Shown: positions 8,516 to 17,292 of the stretch, piece by piece | Numbering within the stretch: position 1 is the first letter of the stretch | Layout: every line of letters starts with the position of its first letter | Source of the DNA: Nonomuraea spiralis | Lineage (GTDB): Bacteria; Actinomycetota; Actinomycetes; Streptosporangiales; Streptosporangiaceae | Length of the DNA stretch: 64,000 nt | Assembly (NCBI RefSeq): GCF_014648435.1 | Contig: NZ_BMRC01000016.1 | Location: forward strand, 1-64,000 | Reading direction: 5' to 3' | Translations under genes and position numbers: made by a program | Notes under the pieces: model-generated | The model's database searches: none | The model's input: only the letters and a program-made list of their open reading frames with translations | What the model was told of the DNA's origin: nothing

Positions 8516-9339
8516 CTCGGGGTGAACCTGATGTGAGATGTCGGGTGGGACGTGCTTGCCCAGGTAGGGAGCTGGCGCCTTCTCGCGAGTGACGAGTGGA
8601 CCTCAAGTGGTCGGTTCTGTCGGCGGCGATGCGGTGGGTTCTGAGCCGGAGTTCTGATGCGGTGCGGTATCTCAAGGGATCGGTGGACGGTTGGCGTAGG
8701 TTGCGCGGATGGAGTGGGGCCTTTGTGGCGATCCTCTCCATGTGCCCTTCTGTGTGATGGAGTGCAATTTTGGCTTCCTGGGGTGCTTGGCGCCTATTGG
8801 GTACCTCAGGAATTGTGATGATCACGCTTTGACTGCGCAGAATCTATGTAAGGGAACGCGGCTGGTGAGTATCAGAAAACACGAGTCGCAGCGCCATGGT
8901 CGAAATCTGCCAGGTTGATCGGAGGGTTGGGCGTTAGGCCGTCGCCAAGCTGTGGACGGTGGCCTGGCTTGCGAAGGGTTTGGCCGCCACCGAACCGGGC
9001 CTGTGTCAGGGGCGGACGTGCTGGCGCCTTGATGTGGCCGCCATTGATGTCAATGCGACAGGTGGAGCTGGCAGAGGGTATTTGTCCGGTAACAGAGCAC
9101 TTGAGTGCGGCACGGAAATGCTGTGTGCGAGAGCCGGCCCGCGTGGGCACCCATGAAGGGGTGGTGCCCACGCGGGCCGGGTGGAGGAAGAAGGTAGGTG
9201 CCCGCGCGGGCAAAATGGAGGGGGTTTCTAAGTGCCCGCGCGGGTGTCTGTGGGATCCTGTGTTGGATCGGACTTGTCCTACTTTGAACAGGTTAATGCG
9301 GTCCCTGTTCGGGTTTCCGGCTCGCTCAGGGGAAGATTA
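8516..9339. other. gene-poor stretch, no supported gene
   Basis: No reading frame here has family signatures or convincing codon bias on either strand. It contains an unusually AT-rich patch (about 8740-8880), a cluster of GC-rich palindromes at 9134-9246 (listed separately), and ends at an IS5-type remnant. It looks like eroded DNA. Confidence 0.5.
9134..9246. repeat. cluster of GTGCCCrCGCGGGC palindromes
   Basis: An 18-bp perfect inverted repeat (9134-9151 with 9163-9180, 11-base loop) is built of GGTGCCCACGCGGGCCGG and its complement. Two more copies of the core follow: TGCCCGCGCGGGCA at 9199-9212, itself a perfect 14-bp palindrome, and GTGCCCGCGCGGGTG at 9232-9246. The four cores are spaced about 29-36 bases apart. 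This may be a REP-like element, a transcription terminator cluster, or a protein-binding array. Confidence 0.7.
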
Positions 9340-9804
9340 CTAGTCGGACGCCTCTTTGTGGGCGTGAATCCTTATGTTGATGCTGGTGGGGTTGGTGAGC
9401 GCGGGCGGTTCAGTAGCAGCGGATTGAGAATCTTCTTCCGCGCCTTCTGGGGGATTTTCGGGGGTTCGAGTTGGTAGTCCCCGATCTTTCCTAATCCTAG
9501 ATGGGCGTGGGTGGGGTGGAAGTGGAGAGGGAGCCGGATCGTGCTCGTCTTCGGCTTGTGCTTCCTCTAGGACTCGTGCCCAGGTTCCGTCTTCGGTCCA
9601 GCGTTTGAATCGTTCGTAGCAGGTTTGCCAGGGGCCGTAGCGCTCTGGGATTTCCCGCCAGGTTGCTCCAGTCTCGAAGCGCCACAGGATTCCGTTCACT
9701 ACTTGCCTGTGTCCCCGCCAAGGCCGGCCGGGGCCTGCGGCAACCGGGAGCAGAGGTGCGATTCGTTCCCATGCCTTGTCGGTCAACTCGCCACGTCTCG
9801 CCAC
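9340..9804 (-). pseudogene. IS5-family transposase remnant (truncated)
   Basis: The first about 88 residues (9804 down to roughly 9540) match the N-terminal domain of IS5-group transposases: MARRGELTDKAWERIAPLLP, then GRPWRGHRQVVNGILWRFE, TGATWREIPERYGPWQTCYE and RFKRWTEDGTWARVLEE. After that the frame continues for 65 residues of proline-rich sequence without any resemblance to the family, and the DDE catalytic part is absent. No second frame carrying the missing part is seen nearby. I interpret it as a truncated, inactive remnant rather than an intact orfA of a frameshift pair. Flanking terminal repeats were not recognised. Confidence 0.75.
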
Positions 9805-10460
9805 GGGTCACAATCTAAGCGGGATCAGGTGGTCGTTGTAAGGGGGTTATGGAGGTGTTCTTGGGGCGGAAGTGTGTGGGCGGGGCGGGAACGGCGAAAA
9901 TGCCTGGCTATTTGAGAGATACGTCTGTGAATCTTGAAGGTTGACTGTTTTTGGAGTTTGTTTTCGAAGGATGATGATATTTCGTGTGACTTGGGGCTTG
10001 CCGGGATGACTTGGGGAGGCGCTATTCGCGCACTTTGAGGTGAAATGCTTTGATGGATGCCTGTTGGAGGTGCGTTGCATTTGTCGTGTTGGGTGACGAT
10101 GACTTTTTGGGTGCACCTTGATGGTTGTTTGTGAATGCCGGCGAGGTGTGGGTGAGTGGCAGAGCGGGGAGGAGGGTGCCCCCCGGGTGGGAACGGCTCG
10201 CTACAGAGGCGCCTCGTGCGAGGGGTTGCCTCGGCGGGGTTGAGGGGCGGGGCGGGTCGCGTCGCTGGCGAGCCTTGGTGGTCGTGTGTAGTCGATGCTT
10301 CGAGGTGTATTCAGAGGCGCTCGGGTGGCTTGCCTGGTTGGGGGCGTCTGAGGTGCGGTGTTCGGAGTTTGGGATGCGGTGGTGAGGGGTGCGCGTGGGG
10401 GATGTGGTGGTGGGGCTAATGGCCTCGTGGTGGAGGTGGGCGGAAAAGTAGATTTGTCTC
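9805..10460. other. intergenic, no supported gene
   Basis: This stretch between the IS remnant and the DUF402 gene has AT-richer patches (9900-9990) and no frame with recognisable protein features. At its very end TAGATT (10449-10454) stands six bases before the DUF402 ATG and probably is its -10 box. Confidence 0.5.
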
Positions 10461-10958
10461 ATGAGTGATGTGCGTGTGGTGTTTCGGAAGTATGGCGGGG
10501 CTCTGCACTGGAACCATCCGGGCAGGGTGCTTGGGGATGATCAGCACGGGATCTGGGTGGCGGTGCCGGGAGGGACGGTCGCGCGGAAGGGGGAAGGGCC
10601 GGCCGTCAAGTGGGAGACCCACGCGATCATGCTCTTCCCGCGGGATGCCTGGTGGACGGCATCGTTCAATGCGGCGCCGCATCGTAGTGAGGTCTACGTG
10701 GACGTCACCACGGTTCCAGAGTGGCGTGATGACGAGGTCACCATGTTGGACCTCGATCTCGACGTGATCAGGATGCGGGACGGGCGGCTCATTCTCGATG
10801 ATGAGGACGAGTTCGCCGAGCATCAGGTGCTGCTGGGGTATCCGCCGGAGTTGGTAGCTCGGGCGGAAGAGAGTGCGCGGTGGTTGATGGATGAGGTGGG
10901 GGCGCGAAGGGGGCCGTTCGGGGGAGCGCACCTGAAGTGGCTTGCGATGTTGGATTGA
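10461..10958 (+). CDS. DUF402 domain-containing protein
   Basis: A 165-residue protein of the DUF402 (FomD-like) superfamily. Family marks visible are HWNHPGRVLGDDQHGIWVAV near the start, the FPRDAWWTASFN block, VYVDVTTVPEW, and the acidic DLDLDVIRMRDG followed by LDEDEFAEHQVLLGYP, which includes the metal-ligand carboxylates of this fold. Characterised members hydrolyse nucleoside 5'-diphosphate-type bonds, such as FomD on CMP-phosphonates; the substrate here is unknown. It stands alone in a gene-poor region. No Shine-Dalgarno precedes the ATG, but a -10-like TAGATT ends six bases upstream, which suggests a leaderless message. Confidence 0.85.
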   Translation: MSDVRVVFRKYGGALHWNHPGRVLGDDQHGIWVAVPGGTVARKGEGPAVKWETHAIMLFPRDAWWTASFNAAPHRSEVYVDVTTVPEWRDDEVTMLDLDLDVIRMRDGRLILDDEDEFAEHQVLLGYPPELVARAEESARWLMDEVGARRGPFGGAHLKWLAMLD

Positions 10959-11688
10959 GTGCCGTCGGAGCTGGTGGTGGGGTTGGGACGGCAGGAGCCC
11001 AGTCCTGGGCCGGGGACATTGCTGGGACTGGGTGGTGTGTCGGTCGTCGGGTACGGCGGGTGGCGGGCTGCTCGGGTGGGTGATCTTCGGTGCTGGGCTG
11101 CGATGCAGGTTGCGACGTCGACGTCCGGTAGGGGGCGGCTTGATCTGAGGGGTGGGCTGTTCGGTGGGTGAGGAGTCTGCTTCCGCTGCGTTGCTGCCGT
11201 TTCTGGTCGGGCCGGCTGCGGGCTTTCCTAAAAGCGGCGGGTGTTGGGGTTGCGTCTGCGGCTGATCTTCACCGTTGGCGGGTTGTCGGTCAGCCGTTGA
11301 GCCTGTCTCTGCCTCGGTCGGGCTGTTGGCGATCTAGGCAGGTGCGTGTCTGGGCCTCGGGCGTTGATGTGGGGCACGTGCTGATGGGTGTGTATCTGGT
11401 GGTCAGCTGATCCGGTGCTGCTGGTGATCGGTGAGTTAGACGCTTCGGGTAGGCGGCTGGGTATGGGGCTCGATCTGTTCCGAATGTTGGTCGGTGTCCT
11501 GTGATGCGTGCGTAGCTGATTCGGGTGGCTTAGGCGCTCTTCAAGGCAGTTGCGTGGGGGAGTTTGTGGTGGCTCGTGGTTCGGGCCTCGATGCTCGGGG
11601 CGCTCATCGGGGGGGGAGGGGCCGCATGTCCTGGGCTGGGGTCTCTGCTGGCGTTATGGGCGCGATCAGAGCTTTGTTGGTGTTGAGG
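10959..11688. other. intergenic, no supported gene
   Basis: Between the DUF402 gene and the downstream end of the glucarate operon there is no frame with a recognisable family or consistent coding bias. Short frames on the plus strand are rich in Arg, Gly and Trp, as expected from non-coding GC-rich DNA. I see no terminator hairpin of convincing strength. Confidence 0.5.
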
Positions 11689-12840
11689 TCAGGGGAGATG
11701 GCGTAGGGCGTTTGTGAGGGCTGAGAGGCGCTGAGGGGAGGCCAGACCTGCGTGGTAGAGGTGGAATTCTGAGGCGCCGGCGTGGGCGTAGGCCTTCAGG
11801 TGCTCAGTCAGGGTGGTTGCGTCGGCCGGGCGGGGTGGGAGGGCCAGGACGTAGGCGCCTACTCGTTGGCCAGGGGTGCACAGGTTCGCCAAGGCGGTGA
11901 GGCGGGCGGCGTCTGTGGTGGTGTCGCCCCAGCAGTTGCCTACGAGGACGTCCAGGTCTGGGTCGCCGTCGGGGAGGGCGGCGAAGGGGCCGGTCGCCCA
12001 GGGGGTCGGGTTGGCGTGCAGGGTGATCGGCGTGGTCGGGGCCGTTGTGCGGGCGGCGGAGAGCAGACGGTGGCGGAGGGCAGCTGACAGTCGCACGCGG
12101 ATCGCACGTACCTCGTCGGTCAGCGGGCCGAGGGCGTGGTCCATCGTGTCGGCCTTGGGGGGATAGGGGTCGGTTTCGGGTGAGGTGGTTGCTGGGTGGT
12201 CGAGGATTGTGCGGATTCGAGGGGCGGTTTCTGAGGGGTAGTGGGGGGTGCAGGTTCTGCAGAAGCAGAGGGAGAGGAGGTCGGTGTCGGTGGGGGTCCA
12301 GTCGGCGCCGGAGGTCTTCTCGTGGATGCTCTGGTGGGTGAACCCCATCGGTCCGCAGGCCTCCAGGATCAGGCCGTCCGGTTCGGCCAGGGTGAGGGTT
12401 TCCGTGACGAGGGTCTCGCAGTACTCCAGGACGTCCTCGTGGGCGGGGCATAGGGCGTACGGGTAGGGGTCGCCGAAGGCGTTGCGTACGACCAGGTCGG
12501 GGAACCGGGTGCCCAGGTAGGAGTTGTGGGTGAGGACGATCCAGGCGTGGACCTTCAGGCCGGCCCGGCGCAGGGCCGTCTGGGCCTGGAGATAGGCGTC
12601 CGGCGGGGTCCAGGTGGGAGCGGCGGGGACCAGGCGGGACCAGGTGTGCAGGCGGATCGGCAGGTAGAAGGCAGGGTGGGGGACGTCCAGTACGCGGTGT
12701 GCGGGGTGGTACGGGGTGACGGCGCGGGTGGAGTGATAGGCGGCCGCCAGGGCGATCGTGTCCACGCCCAGTTCGGCGAGGCGGGTGGGGGCCGTCGGGT
12801 CGCCGACGACGTCCCAGGGATAGACGTAGGCGACGTTCAC
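11689..12840 (-). CDS. uncharacterised protein co-transcribed with glucarate dehydratase
   Basis: A 383-residue cytoplasmic protein without a signal peptide that I cannot assign to a named enzyme family. It starts VNVAYVYPWDVVGDP, then LAELGVDTIALAAAYHSTRAV, LKVHAWIVLTHNS, YPYALCPAHEDVLEYCETLV, PDGLILEACGPMGF, and a cysteine cluster LCFCRTC near residue 220; the alternation of strands and helices suggests a TIM barrel. The GTG start overlaps the gudD stop (GTGA) and has a GAGGAG site, so the two are translationally coupled. Its place suggests a role in aldarate or aldarolactone handling, for example lactone opening or isomerisation. That role is inference only. Confidence 0.8.
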   Translation of the reverse strand: MNVAYVYPWDVVGDPTAPTRLAELGVDTIALAAAYHSTRAVTPYHPAHRVLDVPHPAFYLPIRLHTWSRLVPAAPTWTPPDAYLQAQTALRRAGLKVHAWIVLTHNSYLGTRFPDLVVRNAFGDPYPYALCPAHEDVLEYCETLVTETLTLAEPDGLILEACGPMGFTHQSIHEKTSGADWTPTDTDLLSLCFCRTCTPHYPSETAPRIRTILDHPATTSPETDPYPPKADTMDHALGPLTDEVRAIRVRLSAALRHRLLSAARTTAPTTPITLHANPTPWATGPFAALPDGDPDLDVLVGNCWGDTTTDAARLTALANLCTPGQRVGAYVLALPPRPADATTLTEHLKAYAHAGASEFHLYHAGLASPQRLSALTNALRHLP

Positions 12841-14093
12841 CAGCGGGGTCTCCTCGTAGAAAAAGTGGGCTCGAAACGCCGCATGTAGGTGGTGTCGTCG
12901 CGGGCCCGGACGCCGCACGTCTCGTACTGCTCGTTCATGATCGCCAGTGCGTCGCGGTCCAGTTCGACGCCGAGGCCGGGGCCCGCGGGGACCGGTACGG
13001 CGCCGTCGGTGAAGCGCAGGCTGCCGGGGAGCACCACGTCCTGGCCGTCCTGCCAGGGGGTGTGGGTGTCGCAGGCGAAGGTCAGGTTCGGGGTGGCGGC
13101 GGCGAGATGGGTCATCGCGGCCAGGCTGATGCCGAGATGGGAGTTGGAGTGCATCGACAGGTCCAGGCCGAAGGTGCCGCAGACCGTGGCGATGTGCGCC
13201 GATCGTACGAGGCCGCCCCAATAGTGGTGGTCCAGCAGGAGCACGCCGATCGCGCGGGCGGAGATGGCGGGGGGCAGGTGTTCGGGGGTGACGACGCACA
13301 TGTTCGTGGCAAGGGGCATCGGGACGGCCGCGGCCACCTCCGCCATGCCCGAGATGCCCGGTGTGGGGTCCTCCAGGTACTGGAGGGCGCCGTCGAGTTC
13401 GCGGCCGACGCGGATGGAGGTCTCGACGGTCCAGGCGGCGTTGGGGTCCAGGCGGAGGGGGATCCCGGGGAATGCCGCGTGCAGGGCCCGGATGCCGGCG
13501 ATCTCCTGGTCGGGCGGCAGCACGCCGCCCTTCAGCTTGATCGAGGAGAAGCCGTACTCCTTGATCAGGAGGGCTGCCTGTGCCACCAGGCCCGCCTCGT
13601 CGAGGGCCGGGCCGAAGCGGTCGGGGTCGGCGCCGGGGTGGGCCGCCCATTTGTAGAAGAGGTACGCGCTGTAGGGGACGGCGTCGCGGACGCGTCCGCC
13701 GAGCAGGTCCACGACCGGTACGCCGGCCGCCTTGCCGCGGATGTCCAGACAGGCCACCTCGAAGGGGGAGAAGACCCGGTCGACGCTCTTCTCCTTGGTG
13801 GCGACGCCGGTCAGGCCGTGCAGGTCGGTAACGACGTCGCCGACGGTCGCCGAGACGCGGGCGTACATCTCGTTGGTGGCATGGACGTCGAGGCCGAGCA
13901 GGACCTGTGCGCACTCGCGGACCTTGGTGAGGTGGCCGAGGTCGCCGTAGGTCTCGCCGAGTCCCGAGATGCCCTCGTCCGTGACGATCTCGACGATGGT
14001 GCGCAGGGCCCATGGTTCGTGCACTCCGGCGGCGTTCAGGAGGGGCGGATCCCGGAAGGCGACGGGGGTGACGTGGATCTGCCGGATGATCAT
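12837..14093 (-). CDS. gudD: D-glucarate dehydratase (enolase superfamily)
   Basis: GudD dehydrates D-glucarate to 5-keto-4-deoxy-D-glucarate. The 418-residue protein has the enolase-superfamily barrel residues of this subgroup: the base KxK pair Lys186/Lys188 in SIKLKGG, metal ligands Asp216 (RLDPNAAW), Glu241 (YLEDPTPG) and Asn264 (ATNMCV), and His315 in DLSMHSNSHLG. The start is ATG at 14093 (MIIRQIHVTPVAF); an upstream in-frame ATG at 14113 overlaps the operator and fits less well. It is divergent from the semialdehyde dehydrogenase gene and precedes the uncharacterised 383-residue protein. Two operator boxes lie between gudD and the dehydrogenase. Confidence 0.92.
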   Translation of the reverse strand: MIIRQIHVTPVAFRDPPLLNAAGVHEPWALRTIVEIVTDEGISGLGETYGDLGHLTKVRECAQVLLGLDVHATNEMYARVSATVGDVVTDLHGLTGVATKEKSVDRVFSPFEVACLDIRGKAAGVPVVDLLGGRVRDAVPYSAYLFYKWAAHPGADPDRFGPALDEAGLVAQAALLIKEYGFSSIKLKGGVLPPDQEIAGIRALHAAFPGIPLRLDPNAAWTVETSIRVGRELDGALQYLEDPTPGISGMAEVAAAVPMPLATNMCVVTPEHLPPAISARAIGVLLLDHHYWGGLVRSAHIATVCGTFGLDLSMHSNSHLGISLAAMTHLAAATPNLTFACDTHTPWQDGQDVVLPGSLRFTDGAVPVPAGPGLGVELDRDALAIMNEQYETCGVRARDDTTYMRRFEPTFSTRRPRW

Positions 14094-14105
14094 TTCAGAA
14101 CCGCC

Positions 14106-14140
14106 GTCCATATATGTGAACAAATGCCAGATTTGTGGAC
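14106..14140. promoter_or_regulatory. two-box operator of the glucarate regulon (gudD/aldehyde dehydrogenase)
   Basis: Box 1 GTCCATATATGTGAAC (14106-14121) and box 2 TGCCAGATTTGTGGAC (14125-14140) start 19 bp apart, both roughly palindromic on GTCCAnATAyrTGrAC. The same pair, with the same 19-bp offset, occurs before the ABC binding-protein gene and the uronate dehydrogenase gene. The IclR-type protein encoded at 17293-18054 is the likely ligand. Confidence 0.65.
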
Positions 14141-14200
14141 AGGTTGCCGCCACTGTAAGAATCGGGCTCAGACAGTGTCAAGACTGCGAAGGGCCATGTG

Positions 14201-15676
14201 ATGATCTACGGATACGACCCCAGGACCGGTGAGACCGTGGGCAGCGCCGTGCCCGAGACCGACAGCGCCGGGGTCGGTCTGATCGTCTCCGCGGCGGCGG
14301 CGGCCGGCGCCGCGTGGCGGGCGACCCCTGCGGACGAACGGGCGCTGGCGCTGGAGGCCGTCGCCGACGCGCTCACCGCGCACGTGGACGAACTGTGGCA
14401 ACTCGCCGACCAGGAGACCGCCCTCGGAGAGATACGGCTGCGCGGCGAGGTGGCGCGTACGGCCGGCCAGTTCAGGCTCTTCGCCCAGGTCGTCCGGGAC
14501 GGCGGCTACCTGGAGGCCGTCATCGACCACGCCGACCCCGCGCTCACCCCGCCGCGGCCGGACGTGCGGCGGATGAACCATCCGCTGCCCGGTGTCGTCG
14601 CCGTCTTCGCGGCGAGCAACTTCCCGTTCGCGTTCTCGGTGGCGGGTGGCGACACCGCCTCGGCGCTGGCCGCCGGGTGTGCCGTGGTGGTCAAGGCGCA
14701 TCCGGGGCATCCGAACACGTCCGAGCGGGTGGCGAAGATCGTACGGAATGCCCTGCCATATCCGGACCTGCTCGGGCTGGTGCAGGGGATGCAGGCAGGC
14801 GTCGATCTGGTATGGCATCCGCGGGTGGTCGCGGCCGGGTTCACCGGGTCGGTGGCGGGCGGCAAGGCGATCCGGAAGCTGATCGACGAGCGGGAGACGC
14901 CCATCCCGTTCTATGGCGAATTGGGCAGCGTCAATCCCGTGGTGGTGCTGCCGTCGGCGCCGGCGAAGGAGGTGGCGAGCGGGTTCGCGGCGTCGCTGAC
15001 GCTGGGGGTCGGGCAGTTCTGTACGAATCCGGGGCTCATGTTCGTGCCCGAGGACGACGAGCTGCGCGAGGCGCTGGTCGCGGCGATCGAGGGGACCGCC
15101 GCGACCGGGCCCATGCTGGCCGAACGGATCAGGGACGGGTATCTGGGAGGGCTCGGACGGCTCGGCGAGCTGCGGTTGCTGGCCGAGGGGAAGCCGGGGG
15201 AGGGGGCCTGGGCGGTGGCGCCCAAGGTGTTCACGACGGATCTGGAGTCGTTCGGGGAGAGGTTGCCGGGGATTGCGGAGGAGTGTTTCGGGCCGGCGGC
15301 TGTTGTGGTGACTTATCGGGATATTTCGGAGCTGCGGAGGGTGTTGGAGCGGCTGGAAGGGGCGTTGACGGCGACTGTTCATGGCAGTGATCCGGATGAG
15401 GCCGAGGAGGTCGTCGAGGTGCTCGGGCGGAAGGCGGGGCGGCTGATCTGGAACGGGTGGCCGACGGGGGTGGCGGTCTGCTGGGCGATGCATCACGGGG
15501 GGCCGTGGCCGGCTTCGACGTCGGCGTTCACGTCCGTGGGGGCGGCGGCCATCGGGCGGTGGGTTGCGCCTACGGCGTATCAGGACTGGCCGGAGGTGTT
15601 GCTGCCTGAGGAGCTGAAGGAGGGCAACCCGCTCGGGATCCCGCGCCGGGTCGATGGGGGACTGCAGGCAGGGTGA
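14201..15676 (+). CDS. alpha-ketoglutaric semialdehyde (2,5-dioxovalerate) dehydrogenase
   Basis: A 491-residue NAD(P)-dependent aldehyde dehydrogenase. Catalytic residues are Cys274 in GQFCTNPG, Glu240 in FYGELGSVNP and Asn140 in AASNFPF, with the cofactor-binding GFTGSVAGGKAI. The FCTNPG and GELGSVNP forms are those of the 2,5-dioxovalerate dehydrogenase group, which oxidises alpha-ketoglutarate semialdehyde to 2-oxoglutarate, the last step of the oxidative uronate pathway. Start ATG 14201 has GAAGGG seven bases upstream; an adjacent GTG at 14198 is an alternative. It is divergent from gudD and shares its operator region. Confidence 0.88.
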   Translation: MIYGYDPRTGETVGSAVPETDSAGVGLIVSAAAAAGAAWRATPADERALALEAVADALTAHVDELWQLADQETALGEIRLRGEVARTAGQFRLFAQVVRDGGYLEAVIDHADPALTPPRPDVRRMNHPLPGVVAVFAASNFPFAFSVAGGDTASALAAGCAVVVKAHPGHPNTSERVAKIVRNALPYPDLLGLVQGMQAGVDLVWHPRVVAAGFTGSVAGGKAIRKLIDERETPIPFYGELGSVNPVVVLPSAPAKEVASGFAASLTLGVGQFCTNPGLMFVPEDDELREALVAAIEGTAATGPMLAERIRDGYLGGLGRLGELRLLAEGKPGEGAWAVAPKVFTTDLESFGERLPGIAEECFGPAAVVVTYRDISELRRVLERLEGALTATVHGSDPDEAEEVVEVLGRKAGRLIWNGWPTGVAVCWAMHHGGPWPASTSAFTSVGAAAIGRWVAPTAYQDWPEVLLPEELKEGNPLGIPRRVDGGLQAG

Positions 15677-15701
15677 TGCTGAGAGTGTCCTTGGGAGGTG
15701 G

Positions 15702-15733
15702 GGGCTCGGCTCGATGGGGGCGGGAGCGAGCCC
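15702..15733 (+). terminator. possible hairpin terminator after the aldehyde dehydrogenase gene
   Basis: GGGCTCG (15702-15708) pairs with CGAGCCC (15727-15733) across an 18-base loop, 25 bases past the stop. The stem is short and there is no U tract. The convergent gap up to kdgD also contains a low-complexity run of GCGTCTGC- and GGGCCT-like hexamers at about 15735-15785. Confidence 0.3.
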
Positions 15734-15941
15734 TGTGCCTGCGTCTGCGTCTGCGCCTGAGCTTGCGGCTGGGCCTGGGCCTGGGGGCGAGGTCGCGGGG
15801 GTGATGGGGCGTGAGGGTATGCGGTGGGCGCGGGCTGGGGCGCGTTCTGACCTCAGGGCTCAAGGTGGCCTGGGTGGTGGGAGGGCTCACTCATCGAGGG
15901 CTACTGAATAGCTGCTCGATGGGACCGACTCGCTGACCCCG

Positions 15942-16850
15942 TCAGGTGGTGGCGAGGTGTAGGCCGGTGGTTGTGAGGTGTCGCAGGGTGGTCAGGTGGT
16001 CGGGGGTGAGGTCCGTCAGGGGGGCGCGTACGCCGCCCACGTCCAGGCCTCGTAGGCGTACGCCTGCTTTGACCAGCGATACCGCGTACCCCGGCACCAG
16101 GTCGCGCAGTTCCACCAGCGGCAGGTAGAAACCGGTCAGCAGGCGGCGTACGAGTGCGTCGTCCCCGCTGGTCACCGCCTTGTGGAAGGCCAGCGCGATC
16201 TCGGGGGCGAAGGCGAAGACGGCGCTGGAGTACAGGTTCACGCCGAGGCCGCGGTAGGCCGGTACGGTCAGCTCGGCGGTGGGCAGGCCGTTGAAGAACG
16301 TGAACTCCCCGCTGGGCGCGGCGGCCCGGACGGTCAGGATGATGCGCTGGAGCAGGTCGAGGTCGCCGAGACCGTCCTTGAAGCCGATCACGTTCGGCAG
16401 CGCGGCGAGCTCGGCCACGGCGGCGGGGGAGAAGCGCGCGTTCCCTCGCTGGTAGATGATGACCGGGAGGTCGGTGGCGGCCGCCACTTCGCGTACGTAC
16501 CTCACCAGGCCGGACGGCGGGGCGCTGACCAGGTACGGGGGCAGCAGCAGCAACCCGTCGGCGCCGCTGTCGGCGGCGGCCCGTGCGATGGCCCTGGCCA
16601 TGGGGAGCGGTCCGCCCGCGCCTCCGAACACGGGCACGCGGCCCTGCGTCGCCGCGACCGACGTGGTCATGACCTTGGTGTAGTCGGTGAGGTCGAGGGC
16701 GTTGAACTCGCCGGTACCGCAGGCGGCGAACACTCCTCCCGCTCCGGCGGCGACCCCGTCGGAGACGTGCTTGGCCAGCACCGCCTCGGCGACGGCGCCG
16801 TTGCCGTCGAAGGGGGTCACGGGAAAGAAGAGAACACCATCCAGCCGCAT
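15942..16850 (-). CDS. kdgD: 5-dehydro-4-deoxyglucarate dehydratase
   Basis: This 302-residue member of the DapA/NAL barrel family converts 5-keto-4-deoxyglucarate to alpha-ketoglutarate semialdehyde with loss of CO2 and water. It has the Schiff-base Lys158 in VIGFKDGLGD and Tyr133 in VIIYQRGNARF, and the family-specific GTGEFNALDLTDY instead of the GTTGE of DapA. Those variants separate it from the true dapA at the window start. The ATG at 16850 has GGAAGGA about eight bases upstream. The product feeds the dehydrogenase encoded at 14201. It is transcribed from a promoter in or beyond the repeat-rich leader. Confidence 0.9.
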   Translation of the reverse strand: MRLDGVLFFPVTPFDGNGAVAEAVLAKHVSDGVAAGAGGVFAACGTGEFNALDLTDYTKVMTTSVAATQGRVPVFGGAGGPLPMARAIARAAADSGADGLLLLPPYLVSAPPSGLVRYVREVAAATDLPVIIYQRGNARFSPAAVAELAALPNVIGFKDGLGDLDLLQRIILTVRAAAPSGEFTFFNGLPTAELTVPAYRGLGVNLYSSAVFAFAPEIALAFHKAVTSGDDALVRRLLTGFYLPLVELRDLVPGYAVSLVKAGVRLRGLDVGGVRAPLTDLTPDHLTTLRHLTTTGLHLATT

Positions 16851-16951
16851 CGGCAGTCCTTCCAAGGAGGGGGTCGGCGGGTGCCCGGTCGGCGATTCCG
16901 CCGACGTCGGGGTGGTGGATGCCTGTCGGCGATCCTTCCGAGGTGAGGGTC

Positions 16952-17203
16952 GGTGGATGCCCCGGCGGGGGCATCCACGCAAGGCGGGTATTTGGTGGAG
17001 GCCCTGGCGATGGTGCCGGCAAGGCGGGCCGCCCCTCGCTGGTCGGCGAACGGAACGTGCCCGTCAGCATGGCGATGATGCCGGCAAGGCGGCCCACTGG
17101 TGGATGCCCAGCGGGGGCATCCCCGCAAGGCGGGCATCTGGTGGAGGGCCTGGCGACAGTCCGTGCAAGGCGGTGGTCCTGGCGGCAGTTCGTGCAAGGC
17201 GGT
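16952..17203. repeat. degenerate repeats of about 40 bp upstream of kdgD
   Basis: The core GCAAGGCGG occurs at 16979, 17019, 17084, 17125, 17165 and 17194, giving intervals of 40, 65, 41, 40 and 29 bases. Around two cores a longer unit repeats: GGTGGATGCCC, GCGGGGGCATCC, CGCAAGGCGGG, then TTTGGTGGAGG or TCTGGTGGAGG and CCTGGCGA (starting near 16952 and 17099). The array fills most of the 442-bp gap between kdgD and the iclR gene (16851-17292), where I see no coding sequence. Confidence 0.7.
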
Positions 17204-17292
17204 GGTCCTGGTGACAGGCCCCGCAAAGTGGGTGCCGTGGCCGGGGGTCTTGCATGGTGGATTACTGGTTGGTGGGCTCTGCGAGGTGGGGA

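Noticed and set aside
16952..17203. CRISPR array
   Set aside because: The repeats are degenerate, the spacing is irregular (29-65 bp), spacers resemble each other, and no cas genes are near.
15901..17226. Open frame reading through the 40-bp repeats
   Set aside because: Only a shadow of kdgD joined to repeat-derived Pro/Arg peptide; no start site or homology.
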